This document shows positions 1 through 10,556 of a stretch of DNA of 64,000 bases, piece by piece. Location: contig OZ022243.1 in the NCBI GenBank assembly GCA_963978895.1, positions 10,830,396 through 10,894,395 of the forward strand. The letters run 5' to 3'. How positions within the stretch are numbered: position 1 is the stretch's first letter; each line of letters begins with the position of its first letter. Position numbers and translations under genes: made by a program. The DNA comes from Erpobdella octoculata. Lineage: Eukaryota > Annelida > Clitellata > Hirudinida > Erpobdellidae. A model generated the notes under the pieces. It ran no database searches and was not told the origin of the DNA. It worked only from the letters and a program-made list of their open reading frames with translations.

Positions 1-298
1 TGAAAATTAGTATAAATAATTATTATTTTGAATTTTTGACATAAATTCATTTTTATTTGAAACTTTTCGTCATAAAAAAAATTCTAAGAGAATTTCTTGT
101 TTCTGTTTTGTCGACACCGACAACACTCATTCGATTGCGTTATTACTATCTTTTTTCCGCTTCTCTTCCACTGATCTCTATATATAATTATATCATAGAG
201 ATCTTTATATATAATTATATTATATATAACAATGTTCTCTTCTCTGTCGTCCATTTTAGCTTGCTATGAAATTCTTTCAACCCTCTTGAAATCTCTCA
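1..298. other. AT-rich stretch, no gene seen
   Basis: No coding or RNA gene is visible. Around 168-235 there are short AT-rich inverted repeats that begin CACTGATCTCTATA. This start matches the terminal inverted repeat of the MITE at 35188-35685, so a decayed relative of that element may lie here. Confidence 0.4.
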
Positions 299-529
299 AT
301 GTCAGCGACTGGTTCTGAGGATGATGTTACTGATGTTAGCGGTTTCAGTGTAGGAAGCGAAAGTAATTATAATAAAAAGTCAAGTAACAGGTTATGGAGG
401 TATTTTAAGAGAAGTAAATCCAACGATGGTTACACGGCGAAATGTAATCTTTGTAATAAATTTTTCAAAATGGACAAACAAGCTACAACTTCTGTGAAAT
501 ATAATTTACATTCTCAACATCCATCATAA
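299..529 (+). pseudogene. BED-type zinc finger fragment of a hAT transposase
   Basis: A short open frame with ATG at 299 and TAA at 527-529 encodes 76 residues. The C-terminal half has the BED finger layout: an aromatic LWRYF segment, then C-N-L-C, then a TTS stretch and an H-x4-H pair close to the C terminus. BED fingers are the N-terminal DNA-binding domain of many hAT transposases and of domesticated ZBED proteins. No RNase-H-like transposase core follows in this frame, so it is either a broken transposon N-terminus or the first exon of a degraded copy. The acidic, serine-rich first 25 residues are typical of such N-termini. A short host BED protein cannot be excluded. Confidence 0.5.
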
Positions 530-729
530 TAAAATGAATAACAGAATGTTTTTTAAATAACAACATAAATGATCACTTTATGAAAAATTGAAATTATTCA
601 GTAAAATTCACAAACAGTCAAGAAAATTCTTGTGAACGTCGAAATCAGAGGTACTTGAAAATATATAAAACTGCTGGGCTTTGTGCGATTTTCGCATAAT
701 GCGCACAATCCGGCATCAAACGCAGGACC

Positions 730-1050
730 TTAGTCGACAGTTTCTTTTATAACTCTTTGAATTTCTTTTTTAGCTGATAAACCAACATCTCTCGATGTTT
801 CGCCATCCATTTTTTTCTTTCTTCTTTGACGTCTTTCAAATTCAATGTCCCATTCATTGCAAATTCGAATTCCTTCTTCCAGTGAGTCACTAACTTCTCT
901 TTCATCATGAAAATAATTTTGGAGAGCTTTTAAATCTAAAGCTGCTTCGTGAAAGTTCATTTTAGGGTCCTGCAACCTCTTTTGAACGCAGTCAATACGA
1001 ATTAAGATTTTAATTAAGATCTTAATTAAGATCCAAAACCCTAGCAACAT
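730..1050 (-). pseudogene. hAT (ZMYM1-like) transposase fragment
   Basis: The frame reads into a segment with LQDPKMNFHEAALDL followed by a charged helix and RRQRRKKKMDGETSRDVG. This resembles the helical insertion region found in the middle of ZMYM1/DUF4371-type hAT transposases. The N-terminal part of the frame is low-complexity (KILIKILI) and is not part of the domain. No flanking exons or catalytic residues are visible. The identification rests on pattern resemblance only. Confidence 0.35.
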
Positions 1051-1489
1051 TAGAAAGTCATATGTTAATATTCGATTATAGAGAGTTGCTTCGCGTTGCG
1101 CTTAGTTTTACTAGTCGAGCTTTCATCGTCCATTATGTACTGGAAAACTTCCACTATTTGAATTGAGCAACAGACTGCAAAGGCCGATTCTCCTAGAAAA
1201 CGATGCACGTGCTACGCGACGGGTATTCCCTGTATTCCGAACGGCTTTAGAACAGAACACAACACACGCTACTATTCTGCAATTCTTTTTTTTTCAAGTA
1301 CAAAATCACATTTGTGTAGAGAAAGAGAGCTAGAGGTATAGAGGACAGAGAACACGGAGAAACAAACGAATGCGTGCTTTTTCCTACGCAGTTTTGTAAT
1401 ACACATGTATTTATATCTATGAAAATATTTTTTTTATTTTCATTTGCGTATTTATACGTTAGTCACTTTTTTGCGCCCCCTTCAGTTGG

Positions 1490-1534
1490 CGCCCATGGCT
1501 CGTGCCATGCCGGCCATACCCTAGTTACGCCTCT
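1490..1534 (-). repeat. DNA-transposon terminus of the CAGAGGCGTAACTA type
   Basis: Read on the minus strand the segment starts CAGAGGCGTAACTAGGG, a common hAT-like terminal sequence. Similar termini occur at 38751 and 48955 in this window. The opposite terminus and a target duplication were not found. Confidence 0.3.
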
Positions 1535-1821
1535 GAGTCAAGTTCATTGTTTAATAAAGCAAAGTCTTCTTTCGGTTCATCAATTTGTTCAATGAACTCT
1601 TGAATTTGTTCAATGCGGAAAATTAAATCGGCACCGACATATTTGCTGCCAAACACCACTTGAATAGCCTTGAGAAGACTGCAGAGGTCTGGCATGGAAG
1701 TAGTTGCTGCCATACAACCGATTACGCGCATACCGATAATCCTGTTACTTTCTAAACTACATAAATTGTGAATTGAGAAAAAAATCACCCTTTGGTCCCG
1801 CTCTTGAATGAATAGCGTATT

Positions 1822-2934
1822 CATAGATATAGGGGAGACCGGGGCATGTTGAACCAATTTTTATAACTTTACTCAGTACACATTTATTATTGCAGTAAAA
1901 CATCTTGAAATAGGTTATTATTATAAACAAATATGTTTATTACGTATACCAAAATTTATTTTTAATTTTAAGATTTTTCCTTGACCTTAGAAGAAAATAT
2001 TAGCAAGCCCGTCATGTGGTTCAACGTTGAACCAATATTTTATAACTGCTGTTGCTAAGCAGTTATTGTTCTAATGAAACAATTTCAAATGTACAAATGT
2101 TATCTTCTATTTTACTTTATATCTCCAATAAAATTCGGATTTCGCAATTTTTTGGTTTTGTTGTATTTGAGGTTTTTAAGTTCATCTAATTTATTACAAG
2201 AGTTGCGTAATTATTATAATTATAAAGTGGTTTTAATATTACTAATAATAAGTTCTTGTGTTACAAAACGCTATGGATTAAATCATTAAAGCTGCTTAAT
2301 GCTGCTTATGTAATTATTGTAACAACTTGTGTGTTTTAGAATGGTTATTGGGTTATTGTGAGAACAAGCAATGACCCTGAGAAAAACCCAGACAAAACAG
2401 CTAATAAAAAAATCTAATAACTGATAAAAATATCTAATAATTGACAAAAATTTCTATTAAAATTATCTAATAAAATATCTAACAATTATAACAAGTCAAA
2501 TCATCACCATGATAAAATATTGTTGGTTCAACGTGCCCCTAACAAAATGGTTCAACATGCCCCAATCGTAGTAATCCTAGTATTTTAACTGTAGGCTGAT
2601 TAACATGTTACTGATGCGAGAAAGAAAACACTGTTACTGGATAAAAACACAACAAAATGATGTATCGTAAAATTTCTCACCTTCTTTGCAATTGCGTTTT
2701 AAAGAACAATAACGTCAACGACTCAAAATTACTCGAAACCGGCAAAATCACTTATATCGCGATTATTTTATAATTAACATACATAAACATCACAAATCAA
2801 CACAGCTACTTTTATTTATATTATTACTCCAAACTATGAAACTCTGACAAAAAAAATTTCTATAAATAAGCAAATTTACCCATCTGGTTCAACATGCCCC
2901 GTGGTTCAACATGTCCCGGTCTCCCCTATCTATG
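1822..2934. mobile_element. 1.1-kb TIR element with 8-bp target duplication
   Basis: The ends are inverted repeats that begin CATAGATA and continue through AGGGGAGACCGGG and CATGTTGAACCA. The element is flanked by a direct repeat AGCGTATT (1814-1821 and 2935-2942). The uninterrupted target is present in the inverted arm near 3755. An 8-bp duplication fits hAT or P superfamily elements. Internally there is only AT-rich sequence and a second GGTTCAACGTTGAACC motif, with no transposase, so the copy is non-autonomous. Confidence 0.75.
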
Positions 2935-2989
2935 AGCGTATTATCACAGGCGATCAAACTGGCAAAAAATCAAATATTTTGATTTTTTA

Positions 2990-3210
2990 CCAATGCTTTT
3001 ATTAACTCGTCGTCTCTGTTTCTCTGTCTGTCTGTTTGTTTCTCTGTCTGTTTCAAATCTTGCAATCAATTTTTGAGCCACTTCCTGATGATAGATTTTT
3101 TTCAAATTTTGCATACATGCTCAAAATAGAAGACAATGCAATATTCAATTATTAGTTTTACAATAAGTCAATTAATTTAATTAATTTTAATTAATTTCGC
3201 ACATATATAT
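2990..3210 (+). repeat. Dispersed repeat, copy 1 (partner at 34765)
   Basis: The stretch starting TTTATTAACTCGTCGTCTCT and running through a TCTGTCTG-rich segment to AATTAATTTCG recurs almost unchanged at about 34765-34975. It has no coding content. Confidence 0.6.
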
Positions 3211-3279
3211 ATGTGTGTTTATATATATATGTATGTATATGTGTACGTGTGTGTGTTTATTATATTTTTTTATCTAGGA

Positions 3280-3386
<107 letters not shown>

Positions 3387-3504
3387 AAGTCAATTGATTT
3401 AGTTAATTTTAATTAATTTCATTTTTATATGGGAAGAAATATAATAATTTATATTCGTGACTAGCAAAATTTAGCATTGGGTTTTAAAAAATCGTTTTTA
3501 ATTT

Positions 3505-3715
3505 ACTTGTTTGGTTTGCATATGTTTAATATAAAGAATAAAAAAAACAAGAAAAATATATGAATAATTAAATTTTGAGTGAGTGGACGAGACTACTTGA
3601 GGTAGAAGTCATGTCTCGTTTCCGTAGGTCTACTTGCTCAAAATTTAATTATTCGTCAATTTTTTCTTGTTTTCTTCATTCTTTATATTAAGCATATGCA
3701 AATCAACAACAAAAA
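3505..3715. repeat. Palindromic MITE-like hairpin
   Basis: Two arms of about 80 bp that both include TTTGCATATG, TTTAATATAAAGAA and AATAATTAAATTTTGAG are inverted around a central loop near 3600. No target duplication was identified. Confidence 0.55.
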
Positions 3716-3841
3716 CAAAATATTTTAATTTTTTTGCCAGTTTGATCGCCTGTGATAATACGCTATTCATACAGGAGCGGGACCAAGAAAGGTGATTTTT
3801 TTTCTCAATTTTACAATATTATTGTTATATATATATATATA

Positions 3842-4010
3842 CTAGCGGGGGCACCCGGCGCTTCCCAGGGTTTTTAGAAATTTACCTAATGGGTTTCTTT
3901 TTCGCTCCCGTTTCCTTCCCGCTTGCGCTACAGCTCCCGGTCGTTATCCGTTCCCTGTCGCTTTCCCGCTCATTTTTTCGCTCTCAGTTCCCCACCTAGA
4001 TCCGATTCTA
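3842..4010 (-). mobile_element. Helitron-like 3' terminus, minus orientation
   Basis: The segment begins CTAG after an A, the mirror image of a Helitron 3' end (CTAG followed by T). Next comes a GC-rich stem-forming GCACCCGGCG and a CCCG-rich body. The same terminus recurs at 23460 and 56465, and in plus orientation at 60547. The body runs into the CATA microsatellite. Confidence 0.5.
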
Positions 4011-4789
4011 CATACATACATACATACATTCATACATACATATATGCATACATACATACATACATACATACATACATACATACATACATACATACATACA
4101 TACATACATACATACATACATACATACATACATACATACATACATACATACATACATACATACATACATACATACATACATACATACATACATACATACA
4201 TACATACATACATACATACATACATACATACATACATACATACAAACATACATACATACATACATACATACATACATACATACATACATACATACATACA
4301 TACATACATACATACATACATACATACATACATACATACATACATACATACATACATACATACATACATACATACATACATACATACATACATACATACA
4401 TACATACATACATACATACATACATACATACATACATACATACATACATACATACATACATACATACATACATACATACATACATACATACATACATACA
4501 TACATACATACATACATACATACATACATACATACATACAAACATACATACATACATACATACATACATACATACATACATACATACATACATACATACA
4601 TACATACATACATACATACATACATACATACATACATACATACATACATACATACATACACACACACATACATACATACATACATACATACATACATACA
4701 TACATACATACATACATACATACATACATACATACATACATACATACATACATACATACATACATACATACATACATACATACATACAC
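4011..4789. repeat. CATA tetranucleotide microsatellite, about 780 bp
   Basis: Nearly perfect (CATA)n with only a few interruptions (single CAAA units near 4241 and 4537, and a CACACACA patch near 4660). All frames through it are open on both strands, giving spurious Tyr-Ile-His-Thr or Met-Tyr-Val-Cys repeats. A truncated RLE LINE abuts its right edge. A second CATA/CA tract follows the sister copy at 10420. Confidence 0.97.
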
Positions 4790-4796
4790 TTTGAAC

Positions 4797-6205
4797 CTGC
4801 TCCGCTTCAGAGCAGGTTCAAAGTGTGGATTTTGCAATTTGTTTTAGTGCCAAGACTGCTTTGGCCTTTGACAGTCTATGAAATTGGTCTGCAAGTTGTG
4901 GAGAAACTAGAAAGAAAGATAGCTCGTTTTACACGTCAATGGTTGGGTCTGCCTCCGGGATTGACGTCTGTGGCTTTCTACGGCAAAACAGCCAAGCTGA
5001 GACTTCCATTGCGGTCTTTTGTTGAAGATTTCAAGATCAGCAAACTGAGAACTCAGATGATGCTCGATAATTCAACGGATCAGAGAGTCGCTGAGGTAAA
5101 ACCAACTCTAATCTCAGGAACCAAATGGAATGCTAGGGTTGAAATAGAGAATGCCACGGTTTCTCTCCAGTGAACTGAAAGGACCGGAGCAGTTCAGTTG
5201 GGGCGGCATGGTGTTGGATGGAACCACCATCTCTGGTGGTCCAAGGCAAACGCTCAGGAAAGATCAGACTTGATTGTTCAGGACAGAAAGCAAGCGATAG
5301 AAAGCGAGAGAGTTGTGAAGAGCGCACAATTGTCACAGCAAGGCGACTGGACCAGATGGGAGGAGACAGTTCAGCGGTCTCTGTCATGGGAAGATATATG
5401 GCGCTATGCTCCAGTGCGGCTATCGTTCCTCATTAGATCGATGTATGATCAGCTGCCAACAGCCAGCAATTTAAAGAAATGGAAATTAATTGAGAACGAT
5501 GAGTGTCAGCTCTGCGGTCAGTCGCAGTCATTGATTCATATTCTTTCCTCCTGCTCCTATTCCCTTTCTCATGGTAGATATACGTGGCGCCACAACCTTG
5601 TTCTCCAAAAGCTGCTGGGATTTGTAAAAGAGGCCTGCCGAAAAGCCAACTCAATGGAGGTGAAACCTAGGAGGAGGATTTATTTTTTGAGAGAGGGATT
5701 GCCGCAGCTAAATCGCCCAAAAAGAACCCTCACGGAAGGAGAGAATGTTTTCCATGCGGCGAACGACTGGAGGGTCTCTGCCGATCTGAAAACGGAAAAG
5801 TGCTTCCCAGTTTCAATAAAGGAAAGTGGAAAAAGGCCAGACATAGTTGTTTTTTCGAGTCTGGCCAAGACATTTCTTCTCATCGAGTTGACAGTGCCTT
5901 GGGAAAGCAACATGGAGGCCAGTAACATCATGAAATTAGAAAGATACAGAGAATTGATGTTGGATTTGGAAGCAAATGGCTCAAGAGCTGAGCTTTTTGC
6001 TGTTGAGGTCGGAGCACGCGGTTTGGTTGGTAAATCTTTGCTAAAGTTGCTGCGGGCCCTGGGAATGTCTAACAGAGAGCGGACCCGTGCAATTAAACAG
6101 ATTTCTGAAGCAGCAGAATCGGCTTCATTCTGGATTTGGTCTCAAAGAGAGAAAAAAGAAGATTTTCCAAATTTAGAAGCCGCTCTCTCCGCTCCGCAAG
6201 AATAG
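4797..6205 (+). pseudogene. RLE LINE ORF, C-terminal part, one nonsense codon
   Basis: The frame covers the region after the polymerase, the CCHC knuckle and the restriction-like endonuclease. At 5171-5173 a TGA replaces the TGG (Trp) of copy 2, after which the same frame stays open to the stop at 6203-6205. The upstream frame fuses by chance with CATA repeat codons. The copy lacks the N-terminal finger and polymerase and cannot be functional alone. Confidence 0.8.
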
Positions 6206-6530
6206 AATTGCTTCGTCTTTGTTTACGTGGCGATATTAAGTACCGCTACGAAAGCGAAGCCGTTATGTCGTCGAAGGTTTTCTCACTTGAATAGTCTGAA
6301 TTTCTCTAAAGTCGCGAGTTTATTTGCATGACAAATATCTGCCACGATGCAAGGAATGATAGAAATTCGATGTCGGAAAAGAACAGAAACATTTTCTGCC
6401 GGAGGACGTTCGTCCGTCGAACGTGGCTCGCCCCCCTTAGAACGTCAAGAAATTAAAGAGCCGAAACGTTTGCTCGAGGGGGGGTTTTCTTCTGATGACA
6501 TCCACAGAAAAGCTCTTCAGGAGTGAACAC
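4797..6530 (+). mobile_element. 5'-truncated RLE-type LINE (copy 1)
   Basis: This is a copy of the 3' part of the element at 6531-10428, at a constant offset of 3895 bp with no indel and only about six substitutions noticed by eye over 1.7 kb. It starts inside the region downstream of the reverse transcriptase. At its left edge a 10-bp inverted addition (4787-4796) turns the start into a perfect 16-bp hairpin, 4787-4802 with 4810-4825. Its 3' end in ACACAC is directly followed by the 5' end of copy 2. Confidence 0.85.
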
Positions 6531-9500
6531 ACATTTTTGAGGCGTTAGCCATTTGACCCCCGGGAAAGACCGGGTGACTCTCGGGAAAGACCTTGTGGCA
6601 ACTGGGAAAGACCGGTGACACCGTGGAAAGACAGGTGGCAACTCGGAAAGACGAGTATTACGGGTATCCTGGCCCAGCTTAGCCGGGATACAAAAAACAT
6701 CGTTCATCTAGCTGCGACAACGAAATCGAATTTATGCCCCCAGAGCTCCAACCGAAAGGAGGGGGAGTATGATGAGCTCACAATCGGACCTTCGGCCATC
6801 GAACTTGCTCTTCCAACGGACCCTAATGGGGGAACACTTCATGAGTGTGTGTGCGGTAGAGGTTTTGCAACAAGCCGCGGTATGAAGGTTCACCGTACGA
6901 AAATGGGTTGCCTGCTTAAAGCTGTACAGGATCATCGTACTGAAGCAAGCATTGCTTCAGGTAAAACGCCGGGCCAAGTCGGGCCGGATGCCAACCACAG
7001 CCCCGACAGGTTCCACGATCCTGATAGCGACGAGAATAGGCAACCTCGGGCTAGAATTAACTTCCCCGCTGCTGCTCACAAAGCGGATTGGTCGAAGCTC
7101 GACGAGATACTTTCCAAGCTTCTCAAAGTGCAGATGAAAGAACTTCCAATGTTTCAAGTGAACAATCTAACTGACACCATTTACAACAAGTGTTTAGAGA
7201 TGTTCGGTTCCAAGGAAAAAGTTCTCATGGACAGAGGCGAAAAAACTCATATTTCAAGGCGACAACGAGAGATTGCTAGACTCAAAAAGGAAAAAAAACG
7301 ACTTCGTCAACAATGGAGGAGAGCTCCAGACAACGAGAAACCAGGGCTCTCAGCATTACGACATGACTTGAGGCAGCGATTGAGTGCACTCTTGCGAGCA
7401 GAACGTTTGCGGGTAAAGAAAAAAGAACAAAGGAAGGCAAGATTCCAGTTTGTCAGAGATCCATTCCGTTATGGTAAAAGCTTGCTCGATCCACCAAAGT
7501 CAGGTACTCTGCAAGTCAGTAAAGAGCAGCTTGATCATCACTTCCGAGCTGCTTTCATTGACCCCTTGGGCGACAAAGAACTAGCTGAAAGATCAGATCT
7601 TCCCGAGATTCCTCTTCCAAAGGTTGCTTTCAACGAGGGAGTAATTTCAATTTTTGACATATCCCAATTCCTCCGAAAAACAAGAAATAGATCTGCTCCA
7701 GGCCCAAATGGTGTACCATACCTGGTGTATAAAAAATGTCCGGGTGTGTTGAAAGTTTTACACTCATTGCTCAAGTCTGCTTGGACTTCCGGGTCTGTTG
7801 ATAAAGAGTGGCAAAAAGCTGAAGGCATTTTTATACCAAAGGAGAAAGTTTCAGTCGACATCAATCAGTTCAGACCAATTTCTCTTCTCAATGTTGAAGG
7901 AAAAATATTTTTTGCTGTGCTTGCCAAGAGGTTGACGAGCTATCTAACACAAAACGACTACATAGACAAGTCAATTCAGAAAGGAGGAATCCCTGGTGTT
8001 CCTGGTTGCATCGAACATTCTACCATGATCTGGGAGTCTATAAAAAGAGCAAAACAGAATCGACTCAGTTTGCACGTCGTTTGGCTTGATCTTGCAAATG
8101 CTTATGGAGCGGTTCGTCACCAGCTGATTTGGAGAGCTTTGACGATGCACCATGTTCCAAAGTTCGTTATGGATATTCTACGACAGTATTTTCAAGATTT
8201 TCACCTGAGATTATCGACAAAGACGTGTTCAACCGATTGGTTTCGTCTTCAGGTCGGTATAGCCATGGGGTGCTCTATTTCTCCCATATTATTCGTGCTA
8301 GCAATGCAACTACTTCTGAATTCAGTTGGTGCAAGGGTAGAAGATGTTTATGTCGGCCGAGGTATTTTCATGCCACCTCTGAGAGCTTTCATGGACGACA
8401 CGACAATTAGTTTGAATAAGTGTATTTCAATGAGACGGACACTTGATGTCTTCAGCGATCTACTCAAATGGTGCGGAATGAGTTTTAAAGCATCTAAATC
8501 GAGAAGTCTCTCCCTGCGTCGCGGTAAAATTGATGAATACACCGTTTTCTCTGTTGATGGTAACAAGATTCCAACAGTGAGCGACGAACCAGTGAAAAGT
8601 CTCGGGAGATGGTATTGTAAATCCCTGAATGACGTTGATCAGGGTGCTTCTATTCTCCGTATGGCAACTGTCTCCATGGAAAGCATTAATGCTGCTCCGC
8701 TTCAGAGCAGGTTCAAAGTGTGGATTTTGCAATTTGTTTTAGTGCCAAGACTGCTTTGGCCTTTGACAGTCTATGAAATTGGTCTGCAAGTTGTGGAGAA
8801 ACTAGAAAGAAAGATAGCTCGTTTTACACGTCAATGGTTGGGTCTGCCTCCGGGATTGACGTCTGTGGCTTTCTACGGCAAAACAGCCAAGCTGAGACTT
8901 CCATTGCGGTCTTTTGTTGAAGATTTCAAGATCAGCAAACTGAGAACTCAGATGATGCTCGATAATTCAACGGATCAGAGAGTCGCTGAGGTAAAACCAA
9001 CTCTAATCTCAGGAACCAAATGGAATGCTAGGGTTGAAATAGAGAATGCCACGGTTTCTCTCCAGTGGACTGAAAGGACCGGAGCAGTTCAGTTGGGGCG
9101 GCATGGTGCTGGATGGAACCACCATCTCTGGTGGTCCAAGGCAAACGCTCAGGAAAGATCAGACTTGATTGTTCAGGACAGAAAGCAAGCGATAGAAAGC
9201 GAGAGAGTTGTGAAGAGCGCACAATTGTCACAGCAAGGCGACTGGACCAGATGGGAGGAGACAGTTCAGCGGTCTCTGTCATGGGAAGATATATGGCGCT
9301 ATGCTCCAGTGCGGCTATCGTTCCTCATTAGATCGATGTATGATCAGCTGCCGACAGCCAGCAATTTAAAGAAATGGAAATTAATTGAGAACGATGAGTG
9401 TCAGCTCTGCGGTCAGTCGCAGTCATTGATTCATATTCATTCCTCCTGCTCCTATTCCCTTTCTCATGGTAGATATACGTGGCGCCACAACCTTGTTCTC

Positions 9501-10428
9501 CAAAAGCTGCTGGGATTTGTAAAAGAGGCCTGCCGAAAAGCCAACTCAATGGAGGTGAAACCTAGGAGGAGGATTTATTTTTTGAGAGAGGGATTGCCGC
9601 AGCTAAATCGCCCAAAAAGAACCCTCACGGAAGGAGAGAATGTTTTCCATGCGGCGAACGACTGGAGGGTCTCTGCCGATCTGAAAACGGAAAAGTGCTT
9701 CCCAGTTTCAATAAAGGAAAGTGGAAAAAGGCCAGACATAGTTGTTTTTTCGAGTCTGGCCAAGACATTTCTTCTCATCGAGTTGACAGTGCCTTGGGAA
9801 AGCAACATGGAGGCCAGTAACATCATGAAATTAGAAAGATACAGAGAATTGATGTTGGATTTGGAAGCAAATGGCTCAAGAGCTGAGCTTTTTGCTGTTG
9901 AGGTCGGAGCACGCGGTTTGGTTGGTAAATCTTTGCTAAAGTTGCTGCGGGCCCTGGGAATGTCTAACAGAGAGCGGACCCGTGCAATTAAACAGATTTC
10001 TGAAGCAGCAGAATCGGCTTCATTCTGGATTTGGTCTCAAAGAGAGAAAAAAGAAGATTTTCCAAATTTAGAAGCCGCTCTCTCCGCTCCGCAAGAATAG
10101 AATTGCTTCGTCTTTGTTTACGTGGCGATATTAAGTACCGCTACGAAAGCGAAGCCGTTATGTCGTCGAAGGTTTTCTCACTTGAATAGTCTGAATTTCT
10201 CTAAAGTCGCGAGTTTATTTGCATGACAAATATCTGCCACGATGCAAGGAATGATAGAAATTCGATGTCGGAAAAGAACAGAAACATTTTCTGCCGGAGG
10301 ACGTTCGTCTGTCGAACGTGGCTCGCCCCCCTTAGAACGTCAAGAAATTAAAGAGCCGAAACGTTTGCTCGAGGGGGGGTTTTCTTCTGATGACCTCCAC
10401 AGAAAAGCTCTTCAGGAGTGAACACACA
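6531..10428 (+). mobile_element. RLE-type non-LTR retrotransposon (R2/HERO-like), copy 2
   Basis: The element begins just after the ACACAC end of copy 1. Its 5' UTR (about 6545-6655) holds at least five imperfect units of about 20 bp containing GGGAAAGAC. One long ORF follows, then a 3' UTR of about 320 bp, and the element ends in AACACACACACAC, which leads into CATACATA. Both copies end at CA/CATA microsatellite sequence, which suggests insertion specificity for such repeats. The uninterrupted ORF and the near identity of the two copies point to recent activity. Confidence 0.85.
6615..10100 (+). CDS. RLE LINE polyprotein: zinc finger, reverse transcriptase, restriction-like endonuclease
   Basis: The protein would copy the element's RNA into a nicked chromosomal site by target-primed reverse transcription. 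Counting from 6615, an N-terminal finger has C78, C80, H93 and C99. Reverse transcriptase motifs include FRPISLLN near residue 422, a VVWLDLANAYG segment, the GCSISP motif and FMDD near 592-595 (Met in place of the usual Ala). A CCHC knuckle starts at C929-x2-C932 with H942 and C945. The endonuclease has PD at 1040-1041 and IELTVPWE with Glu near 1056. This order is that of the R2 superclade; the region after the polymerase most resembles HERO-like elements. No in-frame ATG precedes the finger: the frame is open from 6549 and the first Met is residue 90. A start at 6615 would be a non-AUG GTG, so the true start is unknown. Confidence 0.9.
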   Translation: MTPWKDRWQLGKTSITGILAQLSRDTKNIVHLAATTKSNLCPQSSNRKEGEYDELTIGPSAIELALPTDPNGGTLHECVCGRGFATSRGMKVHRTKMGCLLKAVQDHRTEASIASGKTPGQVGPDANHSPDRFHDPDSDENRQPRARINFPAAAHKADWSKLDEILSKLLKVQMKELPMFQVNNLTDTIYNKCLEMFGSKEKVLMDRGEKTHISRRQREIARLKKEKKRLRQQWRRAPDNEKPGLSALRHDLRQRLSALLRAERLRVKKKEQRKARFQFVRDPFRYGKSLLDPPKSGTLQVSKEQLDHHFRAAFIDPLGDKELAERSDLPEIPLPKVAFNEGVISIFDISQFLRKTRNRSAPGPNGVPYLVYKKCPGVLKVLHSLLKSAWTSGSVDKEWQKAEGIFIPKEKVSVDINQFRPISLLNVEGKIFFAVLAKRLTSYLTQNDYIDKSIQKGGIPGVPGCIEHSTMIWESIKRAKQNRLSLHVVWLDLANAYGAVRHQLIWRALTMHHVPKFVMDILRQYFQDFHLRLSTKTCSTDWFRLQVGIAMGCSISPILFVLAMQLLLNSVGARVEDVYVGRGIFMPPLRAFMDDTTISLNKCISMRRTLDVFSDLLKWCGMSFKASKSRSLSLRRGKIDEYTVFSVDGNKIPTVSDEPVKSLGRWYCKSLNDVDQGASILRMATVSMESINAAPLQSRFKVWILQFVLVPRLLWPLTVYEIGLQVVEKLERKIARFTRQWLGLPPGLTSVAFYGKTAKLRLPLRSFVEDFKISKLRTQMMLDNSTDQRVAEVKPTLISGTKWNARVEIENATVSLQWTERTGAVQLGRHGAGWNHHLWWSKANAQERSDLIVQDRKQAIESERVVKSAQLSQQGDWTRWEETVQRSLSWEDIWRYAPVRLSFLIRSMYDQLPTASNLKKWKLIENDECQLCGQSQSLIHIHSSCSYSLSHGRYTWRHNLVLQKLLGFVKEACRKANSMEVKPRRRIYFLREGLPQLNRPKRTLTEGENVFHAANDWRVSADLKTEKCFPVSIKESGKRPDIVVFSSLAKTFLLIELTVPWESNMEASNIMKLERYRELMLDLEANGSRAELFAVEVGARGLVGKSLLKLLRALGMSNRERTRAIKQISEAAESASFWIWSQREKKEDFPNLEAALSAPQE

Positions 10429-10556
10429 CACACATACATACATACATACATACATACATACATACATACACATACATACATACATAAACACACACACACA
10501 GACACACATACATGCACATACACATACACACATACACACATATATATATATATATA
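10421..10556. repeat. CA/CATA/TA compound microsatellite
   Basis: The tract follows the 3' end of the RLE LINE and precedes a Helitron. It grades from CACACA through CATACATA to TATATA. Confidence 0.9.

Noticed and set aside
1525..1857. 110-residue minus-strand frame
   Set aside because: No recognised domain. It crosses the edge of the inverted-repeat element and the inserted TIR element, so it is a chance frame.
3923..4847. Very long open frames on both strands through the CATA repeat
   Set aside because: They are repeat codons (Tyr-Ile-His-Thr, Met-Tyr-Val-Cys) created by a microsatellite without stops.
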